This document shows positions 22,353 through 28,651 of a stretch of 28,651 nucleotides of DNA, one piece after another (the stretch's first letter is position 1; each line of letters opens with the position of its first letter). This DNA comes from a virus. A model generated the notes under the pieces. The model had not been told where the DNA came from and did not search any database. It was given only the letters and a program-made list of their open reading frames with translations. Made by a program: the position numbers and the translations under genes. Location of the stretch: IMG/VR virus record IMGVR_UViG_3300006922_000129, positions 1-28,651 of that record. One strand, 5' to 3'.

Positions 22353-22851
22353 TCTTTACTCCAGTTACTTGCATTGTGTACTTAGGCGACATTCCACTAT
22401 TAGAACTTAGATGTGGTTCATTTTTTTCGATAATAACAGCATCTCCACGTTTCCAATTTGTAATAGGAGTCTTGTTTATTTCAAAGTAATGTCCGCTTTG
22501 CCAATCCTCAAGGAATATATTAACACGGATACACCCATCAGGGTGAACATTGTTATGCTTGGCAAACATGTAAAATGTATCAACATGTTCTGGTAAAACT
22601 TGTCCTGGTGCTTGTTGCATTAGTGCTATTGTGCATCTATCAAACAACGTCTTACTAAAGTTTATAAAATTATAAGTTTCAGGAAATGCTTGTTTGTATT
22701 TTGTATTTTCTGTTGTGTAACCTGCAAGATGATATTTTTTATTTTGTGATTCAAAAGCAGTTGCTCTACCTTCATCTGTTACATTGTCTTTGTTTTCCCA
22801 AAGAACACTCTTATATGGTAGGTCGGGTATGTTTAATCTTATTTGGTCCAT
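22333..22851 (-). CDS. 2OG-Fe(II) oxygenase/Asp-hydroxylase-like protein
   Basis: The 172-residue product has a double-stranded beta-helix pattern: PGQVLPEHVDTFY with H89-x-D91, a core strand CIRVNIFLEDWQSGHYFEI, GDAVIIEKNEPHLSSN with the distal H147, and a basic K157 in MSPKYTMQV where an Arg would be expected. This fits aspartyl/asparaginyl beta-hydroxylase-like members of the 2OG family, with a Lys replacing the usual Arg. Substrate unknown. It overlaps the next 2OG oxygenase gene by 13 bases, so two oxygenases are made together. Confidence 0.7.
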   Translation of the reverse strand: MDQIRLNIPDLPYKSVLWENKDNVTDEGRATAFESQNKKYHLAGYTTENTKYKQAFPETYNFINFSKTLFDRCTIALMQQAPGQVLPEHVDTFYMFAKHNNVHPDGCIRVNIFLEDWQSGHYFEINKTPITNWKRGDAVIIEKNEPHLSSNSGMSPKYTMQVTGVKNEFKRR

Positions 22852-23585
22852 GGCTTATCGTAGGGTACCTTTTCTTTATCATCAAACCAGTACAGACTTC
22901 TGTGTGGCGGATGTTTATCATCATGTTTAGCATTACTAACATAATAAAACAAACGTAATGCTTTTCTACTTGTATTTTTTGGATTTGTCATTGGGTCTGG
23001 ATATCCATGAAATGCAAAGTTATCATAACTCCATATAACAGCGTTACCATTACCAACAGGAACTTTACTGTGTACAGTTTTTCTTTCTTTGTCGTAGAAC
23101 TGTAACTGTCCGCCCCATTCTTCTTTCCAATCATCATTAAGATATATTACTAAACTTAACATACGATGTAATCTTATTTGCTCGTTCCAATTGAAATCAC
23201 AGTGTACTTTTAAACTATCACCTGGAAGTGACTTTACATATCCTGCACCAATTAAGTGAGGATCAGGTATAAGGTCAACAGTGTCAGTAACTTCTTGTAA
23301 CCATTTAATAAATGTAGAACTGTGTAGTGCATCAATAACTGCATCTTGTACAGGTGTTTTTGTAACGTCATTATACTCGTACATACACGAACCTGCTCGT
23401 GTAAAATGTTTACAATCTTCAAGTGGAACATTGTCTAACTCTTTAGCCATTGCACTAACAATATCCTTAGGAATAAAATCCTCAAGTGTTAGTAAACTAT
23501 AACTTGGATGACTACGATATGTCTTTTGTAATTCGTATGGGTCAGTGAAGTTTTCTATAATATGTTTAACAAGTTGTTGTTTCAT
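22839..23585 (-). CDS. 2OG-Fe(II) oxygenase (prolyl 4-hydroxylase type)
   Basis: The 248-residue product has H128-x-D130 (KVHCDFN), the strand RMLSLVIYLNDDW, GGQLQFYD, GNGNAVIWSY with distal H193 (FHGYPDP), and R207 or R211 for 2-oxoglutarate. The YLN(D)DW and GG-L-FY pattern is diagnostic of the P4H-like 2OG-FeII_Oxy_3 branch. Residues 1-60 form a helical cap. It likely hydroxylates a peptide or glycan. Start ATG 23585 overlaps the stop of the methyltransferase-like gene (ATGA). Together with the genes at 3973, 5445 and 22333 this makes four apparently intact oxygenases. Confidence 0.88.
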   Translation of the reverse strand: MKQQLVKHIIENFTDPYELQKTYRSHPSYSLLTLEDFIPKDIVSAMAKELDNVPLEDCKHFTRAGSCMYEYNDVTKTPVQDAVIDALHSSTFIKWLQEVTDTVDLIPDPHLIGAGYVKSLPGDSLKVHCDFNWNEQIRLHRMLSLVIYLNDDWKEEWGGQLQFYDKERKTVHSKVPVGNGNAVIWSYDNFAFHGYPDPMTNPKNTSRKALRLFYYVSNAKHDDKHPPHRSLYWFDDKEKVPYDKPWTK

Positions 23586-24283
23586 TTTTTAATTAATTCA
23601 AAACCTTTTCTGTCTATTCCTAATTCTGCAATGTAGATATCAACGTACTTGTTAATTACTTCATTAATTCTTTCTTCAGTTGCGATGTCTTTTTTAATCA
23701 TAAACCCTGTCCACGAAGTTGCAGTCTTTAGCAAATACTCGTCGTGTGTTTCATATAATTTAGGTTCAAGTTTATCATAACCGTATGCTTCAGGCTTTTC
23801 TGCATCATGAAATATCATAACATCAGTTACACTTGTTAAGCAATCAACTGTTGATTTTCTACAAGAAGCAAAGCCGTCTGTAAAAATTAAACTTGACTTG
23901 TATGGCATTATTTCTATTTCAGTTGCAAGTGATTGATAGTAATTGTCAATAGCACTTTTCTGTGATTCGTTAAGTTGGCTTGGTAAAATTTTAATGCTTT
24001 CAATACCAAGTGGAGCAATGTCGTGATGTCTAAATTCACTCTTGCTTGTAATACCGTCTGCATTTTCTTTCTTAACTAAGTCTAACCAACCTTGTTCGCT
24101 TTCAATATGAATAATCTTTAGTGCAGGAAATTTAATAAACAACGGTGTTGAATAACGTCCAACTCCTAACTCAAGTATTAGTTCTGGATTAATTAATTCA
24201 ACCATTGCTCTAACTACAGGCTGATGCGTACTCCATCTGTAATGGAAGTTTTTACCTAATTTTTTTGCACTTTTAATTTTCAT
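23582..24283 (-). CDS. Class I SAM methyltransferase-like protein
   Basis: The 233-residue product has motif I-like LILELGVGRYSTPLF (E38 to about 49), an acidic position after the second strand (IIHIESE, E61), and a later SSLIFTDGFASC strand followed by VMIFHDAEKPEAYGY. The pattern fits Rossmann methyltransferases of the type that act on sugars or small molecules. Motif I has V in place of the typical C (GVG), which is tolerated in the family. Target unknown. Its ATG abuts the stop of the two-domain gene next to it. Confidence 0.65.
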   Translation of the reverse strand: MKIKSAKKLGKNFHYRWSTHQPVVRAMVELINPELILELGVGRYSTPLFIKFPALKIIHIESEQGWLDLVKKENADGITSKSEFRHHDIAPLGIESIKILPSQLNESQKSAIDNYYQSLATEIEIMPYKSSLIFTDGFASCRKSTVDCLTSVTDVMIFHDAEKPEAYGYDKLEPKLYETHDEYLLKTATSWTGFMIKKDIATEERINEVINKYVDIYIAELGIDRKGFELIKK

Positions 24284-25245
24284 TATCTGCTTTCCACTGT
24301 GTACACTTCTTTAACATTTGCAAAACTTTTGATTGAAGGTGAAATCAAAGGCTTTGATGGTTTACGTGATTGTCCAATTAAACTACCATTTGGTGTTACA
24401 AAAAACACTACGTCAACGTCTGGATAGTATTCCAAACCTCTGTAATCAAAAAGTACAAACCTATCCATATTATTTAAGTCCGACACTTGAATTCTGCCTG
24501 CATCTTGGCCGTTCTCCCAATACACAAGATCGTCTACAACATCAAACTTATGATCAAGTTTTTGTAGTTGTTCTCTAATAGTAGTCTTTCCTGCAAGTGA
24601 TTTGCCTACTACTGCAATCTTATCGTAGGGGCTGTTAGCAATGGCTTGTACTGCTTGTTCGCTTGTCATCTTCTCTCTTGTACATCTAAAGAAAGGTCTG
24701 CTTACAGGTGTATTACCCATGTATTTGATTTCTGTAAAGTCTGTATATTCAACAAGATTCTGCATATACTTGTTATATGTTTGTTTGCCGTGACCTTCAA
24801 AGTACATAACTTTATTAGTTTTACGACATGCTTTACTTAAAATTCCGTATCTATTTTCAAGTTCAATAGTATCTATAACTGCAAGAAACATAACAACATC
24901 AAAGTTGTCCATGCTTGTCCAAAGGAAGTTACTGTCTAAGTCATCTACAACAAACGTAACATTGTCAATGTTTAATTGATCCTTAATTTGATTTGCATTT
25001 AGTACGGCAGTTGAATCATACTCAATACCCATAACATGTTTTGCTCCCCATGCCTGTGCTTGAAAAGTCATTTGACCCATGTTACACCCTAAGTCAACTA
25101 CAGTAGAATTTTTGAAATCATCTTGATTATAGTGAGCGATTCTACTGTTAAGATCACGTTTACCTTTAATACCTAACTGTGGTATTTCGTGATAGTCATT
25201 GAACCAGTTATCTCTTTTTATTAAGTTTTTATTTTTCTTGCTCAC
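24283..25245 (-). CDS. Methyltransferase fused to a P-loop NTPase
   Basis: The 320-residue product has two parts. Residues about 45-185 are a class I SAM methyltransferase (VVDLGCNMGQMTFQ at 49-62, E75 after the second strand, a strand near FDVVMFLAVID). Residues about 205-320 hold a P-loop with AVVGKSLAGKTT (Walker A 214-221) and a possible Walker B in FVLFDYRG, like small kinases or nucleotide-binding domains. I do not know this combination from a named family. GTG 25245 is the start, with AGGAG six bases upstream, overlapping the GT25 gene's end. Phosphate and methyl transfer on one sugar or nucleotide substrate is a reasonable guess. Confidence 0.75.
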   Translation of the reverse strand: MSKKNKNLIKRDNWFNDYHEIPQLGIKGKRDLNSRIAHYNQDDFKNSTVVDLGCNMGQMTFQAQAWGAKHVMGIEYDSTAVLNANQIKDQLNIDNVTFVVDDLDSNFLWTSMDNFDVVMFLAVIDTIELENRYGILSKACRKTNKVMYFEGHGKQTYNKYMQNLVEYTDFTEIKYMGNTPVSRPFFRCTREKMTSEQAVQAIANSPYDKIAVVGKSLAGKTTIREQLQKLDHKFDVVDDLVYWENGQDAGRIQVSDLNNMDRFVLFDYRGLEYYPDVDVVFFVTPNGSLIGQSRKPSKPLISPSIKSFANVKEVYTVESR

Positions 25246-25942
25246 TCTTTGCTCCTAAATGCTGTGTTAAACTTTCTGAGTTTATGTTAATACCAATAGA
25301 GTAGAATGGGTGTAGTCGTGCCACTGGTACATTTGTTGATGATAGTTCTAATAACTTAGACCCAATTTGTTGATCAGCCGCTACAACATAACCGTGTTCA
25401 GCAACAAAGTCTAACAATTTTTGTGCGGCTTCTGGTTTAATAATGTAACTCCAAGCACCTCTAAAATAATTACCTACATACTTTAGAGTACGTTTACCTT
25501 TTGCATGTATGTTATGATATGGTCCTACTACAATATCTTCTTTCATGCTTTGTTCAACTGCGTTATTGTATGCACCACTGTAAGGATCATACTGATCTAA
25601 TTTACATACGTGCTTAAATTTTGTAAGTATATCTTCTGGCAATGGTCTAATAAAGTATCCGTCGTGTTCAAGAATAAGATAAGGTGTATTACTTTCAACA
25701 CATTCTTTCCATAGTCCGTAATGACTTAGAAAGCAACCAAGCACTCCTAAACGTCCTTTTTTAACTTTGCTTATAGATGTAATACCGTACTTTGCACAAG
25801 CAATGTTAAAGTCATTGCCGTTGACAGCATTGAACTGTTCTACTTTAATTCCAAACTTGTTTGCTTGTGCAACACACTCAGCGGCCATTTGTACACTGTG
25901 AGCGTTGTCCTGTAAACATATAATCTTTGCTTTATAATCCAT
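25229..25942 (-). CDS. GT25-family-like glycosyltransferase
   Basis: The 237-residue product resembles LPS-type GT25 enzymes: GCFLSHYGLWKECVE at 69-83, LILEHDGYFIRPLP near 89-103 where E92-x-D94 stands for the usual E-D-D motif, RGAWSYIIKPEAAQKLL at 162-178, and AADQQIG at 189-195. GT25 members transfer galactose or glucose in LPS or collagen-like glycosylation. The H93 in place of D is a mild change. It overlaps GT-B-like paralogue D by 11 bases, so both are made from one transcript. Confidence 0.8.
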   Translation of the reverse strand: MDYKAKIICLQDNAHSVQMAAECVAQANKFGIKVEQFNAVNGNDFNIACAKYGITSISKVKKGRLGVLGCFLSHYGLWKECVESNTPYLILEHDGYFIRPLPEDILTKFKHVCKLDQYDPYSGAYNNAVEQSMKEDIVVGPYHNIHAKGKRTLKYVGNYFRGAWSYIIKPEAAQKLLDFVAEHGYVVAADQQIGSKLLELSSTNVPVARLHPFYSIGININSESLTQHLGAKSEQEK

Positions 25943-26714
25943 TTGCTACCTGATAATTAAATGTTACTTCCCATGCCGTTCCATTTTCATATTCTTCTCT
26001 ACTAAATTGACTGTGTGCAATATGTTCAAGCATAGGTGTTCTATCAAATCCAAACTGTCCTTGCCAATGTTCAACTGCACTTTGTCCTAATACTTCAATT
26101 GGTTTGCCTAAACACAATGCTTCAACAACTGCCATACTATGATACGTAATAACCTTTTTAGCCTTATGCATCATTGGTATTATTTCAGCAAACCTGTGTC
26201 TACGTTTACCTGTCTTCTCTCTTATTACTAATGGCACATCTAAACTTTGATAATGTGCAATAGTTTGTTCACGCCATTCGTCGTAATCTTGTCCTAAGTA
26301 TTTAAAGATATTAGTGTTACGTGGCATCACTAATAGGTTATACTTACCCTTGTCATTCCAATCTTGATAACGATCGTCTAATTCAAGTGTGTGTATTCTA
26401 CTTTTTTTAATAGGTCCTGGTTTAGTGTTTTGTAGGGAATTGTAACTAATACGATAATACATAGGGCGTTTGTAATTCCAATTGCCTATGTAACCGTTAT
26501 CTAAATGGAAGAAATTTAATTCTTTGTTGTTTTGTAATGCATCAAACACCCAATCACAAAAAGGGTGACTAAATGTTAAAATTCTATCTTGTTCGATTTG
26601 ATCTTGTGACTCAATAATTGTTGTGTCAAAGTTATCAATAAGGTATGGAAATAATTGTCCGCGTAATTCAAATGATCTTTTTGGAATTTGAAACTTGGGT
26701 TTAAATTGATGCAT
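25932..26714 (-). CDS. GT-B-like protein, paralogue D
   Basis: The 260-residue product is the fourth member of the local family. VIREKTGKR at 163-171 replaces the RPHP motif, ITYHSMAVVEALCLGKPIEV at 189-208 is the donor loop, and EHIAHSQFSREEYENG resembles the shared C-terminal motif. FFHLDNGYIGNWNYKRP is close to paralogue C. It is separated from A-C by about 12 kb and sits next to the UvsY-like gene, which it overlaps by 14 bases. Divergence of the HP residues, as in C, suggests a changed or lost donor site. Confidence 0.6.
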   Translation of the reverse strand: MHQFKPKFQIPKRSFELRGQLFPYLIDNFDTTIIESQDQIEQDRILTFSHPFCDWVFDALQNNKELNFFHLDNGYIGNWNYKRPMYYRISYNSLQNTKPGPIKKSRIHTLELDDRYQDWNDKGKYNLLVMPRNTNIFKYLGQDYDEWREQTIAHYQSLDVPLVIREKTGKRRHRFAEIIPMMHKAKKVITYHSMAVVEALCLGKPIEVLGQSAVEHWQGQFGFDRTPMLEHIAHSQFSREEYENGTAWEVTFNYQVANGL

Positions 26715-27153
26715 CTTCCATACCAGCCACTCTTAACTTAACAATGTTAGTAATTTGCCATTGCTTCTGGTCTAAGCCTTTAGTAATGCCTAACCATTTG
26801 TTACGCATTAATGCAAATTCATTAATAATCTTTTCCATATCAACTACGTCTGCTTCGCCATCAACATACTTTTCACAGTCTCTACTGCTCAATGCTCGTT
26901 GATAATTTTCAAGATACTTCTTAAAAAATGTGCTACGCAATCTACGTAATTCTATATTAAGATATTCTAAAATTGCTTCAAGTTCTTGTAACTGATTGAA
27001 ACGTTGTTCGACAAGGCCGGGCATCTCTGCCGCGGCCTTCTCAAGACTTCCGAAAATACGGATCTCTTTTTTAGCCTGTAATAACTGATCGTTATAATAT
27101 TCTAACGCCTCAGGTATTTTACTAATATCTTTTGATATTTGGCTATACCACAT
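26701..27153 (-). CDS. UvsX-neighbour helical protein, UvsY-like candidate
   Basis: The 150-residue product is mostly helical, with long amphipathic stretches (residues about 8-90), a QLQELEAILEYLNIELRRLR run that could be coiled coil, and a C-terminal KQWQITNIVKLR. T4 UvsY is a similar-sized helical recombination mediator that loads UvsX onto gp32-coated ssDNA. Size, helicity and position near uvsX support this, but sequence similarity is not obvious and the call is tentative. The start is ATG 27153, two bases after the previous stop; the longer frame begins at a TTG. The gene overlaps paralogue D at its 3' end. Confidence 0.45.
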   Translation of the reverse strand: MWYSQISKDISKIPEALEYYNDQLLQAKKEIRIFGSLEKAAAEMPGLVEQRFNQLQELEAILEYLNIELRRLRSTFFKKYLENYQRALSSRDCEKYVDGEADVVDMEKIINEFALMRNKWLGITKGLDQKQWQITNIVKLRVAGMEDASI

Positions 27154-27155
27154 GT

Positions 27156-27389
27156 TTAATCCCAATCGTCATCGTCCGCAGTCAACTCATCATCAATATC
27201 AAGATAATAATTAATTGCCGCATCAAGATGATCATCAGTACCTAAACTCTCTTTTAATTGGTCATCACCTACACCATAATCAGCAAGTAAATCAACAAAC
27301 CTTTCGGCTAATGTTTCTACTTGTTTTTTATCTGTATGCTCTTTAAAAAGATTCCAGGTATCTACGATTTGTGAACTATCCATACTCAT
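27156..27389 (-). CDS. Small acidic protein downstream of uvsX
   Basis: The 77-residue product is strongly acidic, ending in DDELTADDDDWD, and is helical over residues 8-65 (TWNLFKEHTDKKQVETLAER, LDAAINYYLD). No family is recognised, though a small acidic gene at this position is, to my recollection, recurrent in marine T4-like phages. An acidic tail recalls partners of basic or ssDNA-binding proteins. AGGAAT precedes ATG 27389. Five bases separate it from uvsX, so it is in the same transcript. Confidence 0.65.
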   Translation of the reverse strand: MSMDSSQIVDTWNLFKEHTDKKQVETLAERFVDLLADYGVGDDQLKESLGTDDHLDAAINYYLDIDDELTADDDDWD

Positions 27390-27394
27390 ATAAT

Positions 27395-28480
27395 TTATTC
27401 CTCTGTGACTGTTTCGGTTGCTTCTGGAATTTCTTCCTCTTCAGTTGTAATTACCTCATCGGATACTTCACTGAACTCCATCATGACTCTGTCAAGTAAT
27501 GGACCGCCTGCTTCCCATGCCTTACGATATTCCTTAACTTCTTCTCCGTTTTTAGAATCGAATCTAAGTCTATTACCGTCTTTCTTTAGCATGTTCTTTT
27601 TCTCAAACAAATCAACAAGACCACTATATGGGTTCATACCTGTTTCGTATGGGATTTTAACTTGTACACCTTCGAACGGTTTTGCATAACGAGTTTTCAT
27701 TACTTTACAACCTGCTCTAATACCACGTACTTCGCTAATCTTATTACCTGCTTCGTCTTCTTTTAGTTTCAATTTTTTCATTGCTACTACAATAGATGAT
27801 GCATAGATAAATCCTTGTCCACCACTAATTTTATCATCAGGGTCAAACATATCTTGCGATGCGTATGTGTGGTTAGTACATACAAGTCCTACATTATGTG
27901 AACCAATCATGTTAACAGTATTACGTACAAGTGATGTAAGTGCCTTAGGTTTTCTACCCATGTCACCTTTCATATCACCCTTGTTAAACTGATCAACATC
28001 TGTTGGTGTTAGTAACATACCTAAACTGTCAACTACAAACATTACTTTAGGACGTTCTGCGTCATCCATTTCTTTGTAGTCTGCCATGAACGTTGAAATA
28101 GTTTTTGCTACATCATCAATCATTGACATGTTAAGTTTAAGTAGTTTATCTTCGCTTGTATCTACATCAAGTGCTTGTAACCAAGTTTCATCAAGTGCGT
28201 TCTCACTGTCAATTAGTACAACAAAGATACCTTGTTCTTGTGCCGCCTTTACAATGTTACCTGCACAGATATATGATTTACCTGCTCCTGATTCTCCTGC
28301 AAATACAGTTACCTTACCTAATGGAACGCCTTTATGAAAGTCGCCACTAATAAGATAGTTAAGGGCATAGTTTCCTGTACTAATCCAATCAGTAGGGTCA
28401 TTGAAACCACTACTCATACCCGAGATTGATTTAGTTAAGTTTTTACGAAACTTAGAAACGTCAAATGCTTTATTAGCCAT
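27395..28480 (-). CDS. uvsX: UvsX-like RecA-family recombinase
   Basis: The 361-residue product matches T4 UvsX in length and layout: Walker A GESGAGKS at 62-69, a Walker B-like VMFVVDSLGML near 145-155, and CTNHTY near 200, followed by KISGGQGFIYASS. UvsX forms filaments on ssDNA and promotes strand invasion in recombination-dependent replication. The acidic C-terminal tail (about 340-361, Glu-rich) is longer than needed for the core and may regulate filament or partner contacts. GGAG stands six bases before ATG 28480. The upstream gap contains a hairpin. Confidence 0.97.
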   Translation of the reverse strand: MANKAFDVSKFRKNLTKSISGMSSGFNDPTDWISTGNYALNYLISGDFHKGVPLGKVTVFAGESGAGKSYICAGNIVKAAQEQGIFVVLIDSENALDETWLQALDVDTSEDKLLKLNMSMIDDVAKTISTFMADYKEMDDAERPKVMFVVDSLGMLLTPTDVDQFNKGDMKGDMGRKPKALTSLVRNTVNMIGSHNVGLVCTNHTYASQDMFDPDDKISGGQGFIYASSIVVAMKKLKLKEDEAGNKISEVRGIRAGCKVMKTRYAKPFEGVQVKIPYETGMNPYSGLVDLFEKKNMLKKDGNRLRFDSKNGEEVKEYRKAWEAGGPLLDRVMMEFSEVSDEVITTEEEEIPEATETVTEE

Positions 28481-28503
28481 AGTATCTCCTTATTCAGATT
28501 ATC

Positions 28504-28529
28504 GTGTAGGGCCACTAAGGACCCTACAC
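28504..28529. terminator. Hairpin between uvsX and the upstream gene
   Basis: GTGTAGGG at 28504-28511 pairs with CCCTACAC at 28522-28529, an eight-base perfect stem; inner CC and GG can extend it with one bulge. It has no downstream T run on either strand, so a classical intrinsic terminator is unlikely. It may be an RNA-processing or partial-termination hairpin separating the gp32-like gene from uvsX. Confidence 0.45.
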
Positions 28530-28541
28530 TATAAAGCCGTA

Positions 28542-28651
28542 TTAGTTTTGACGTGAACGGATCATTGCTAAAATGTCTTCCGCACTATTGTCTGCTTTTG
28601 CTGGTTCAGCCGCCGGAGCCGTTGCAGTTGCTTCTACTACTGGAGCAGTTG
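28542..28651 (-). CDS. C-terminal tail of an upstream gene, possibly gp32
   Basis: Only the last 36 codons lie inside the window. They read as an Ala/Pro/Glu-rich linker (TAPVVEATATAPAAEPAKAD) ending in SAEDILAMIRSRQN and TAA. A flexible linker and short helical tip resembles the C-terminus of marine-phage gp32-type ssDNA-binding proteins, whose tail contacts partners, and gp32 works with UvsX. The call is a guess from a short fragment; other structural or replication proteins could end this way. Confidence 0.4.
   Translation of the reverse strand, partial: TAPVVEATATAPAAEPAKADNSAEDILAMIRSRQN

Noticed and set aside
1-28651. tRNA genes, CRISPR arrays and insertion sequences
   Set aside because: No cloverleaf-compatible segment, regularly spaced repeats or transposase frame was seen on either strand.

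Overview
This window looks like part of a T4-like marine myovirus genome, probably from an uncultured ocean phage. The main evidence is UvsX, UvsW, a gp62-like clamp-loader subunit, a PAAR spike-tip protein and very tight gene packing. Most genes overlap their neighbours or abut them through ATGA, GTGA or TAATG junctions. The DNA is AT-rich. I see no tRNA, rRNA, CRISPR array or insertion sequence, and no gene-free stretch above about 100 bases. The host cannot be read from the sequence; the phage type would fit SAR11-like or other marine bacteria, but that is inference.

Layout. Nearly all genes are on the minus strand, so transcription runs from high to low coordinates. The exceptions are two plus-strand islands at 592-960 and 15951-17891. 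At the right end (about 26700-28651) is a recombination block: the tail of a gene that may be gp32, then uvsX, a small acidic protein and a UvsY-like candidate. From 26714 down to 10391 lies a long accessory block rich in sugar and small-molecule chemistry: GT-A, GT25-like and exostosin-like glycosyltransferases, four divergent paralogues of a capsule-type GT-B C-terminal domain, two radical SAM proteins, a glycine-amidinotransferase-like enzyme, a PLP aminotransferase-like protein, several 2OG-Fe(II) oxygenases, methyltransferases, and a nucleotidyltransferase-cupin fusion. A PAAR spike-tip gene sits inside this block. From 10354 to about 961 is a mixed block: a conserved DNA-associated protein, uvsW, a methyltransferase, a cupin, two more oxygenases, gp62, an SGNH hydrolase-like protein, a zinc-finger protein and a miniature DnaE-like polymerase relative. 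At the left edge an open frame missing its 3' end may encode a virion structural protein.

How they may work together. The replication and recombination genes are ordinary T4-type functions. The accessory genes together look like a pathway that builds, activates, amidinates, methylates, hydroxylates and transfers unusual sugar-like groups, perhaps onto virion proteins, host surface glycans or DNA. That is inference from gene content.

Regulation. Five host-type sigma70 promoter candidates with 17-base spacers were found by eye: two perfect TTGACA/TATAAT matches, one 11/12 and two 10/12. Four lie wholly or partly inside coding sequence and one spans a divergent junction. This suggests promoters embedded in gene ends of a compact genome. 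Reference to families is from memory; no database search was run.
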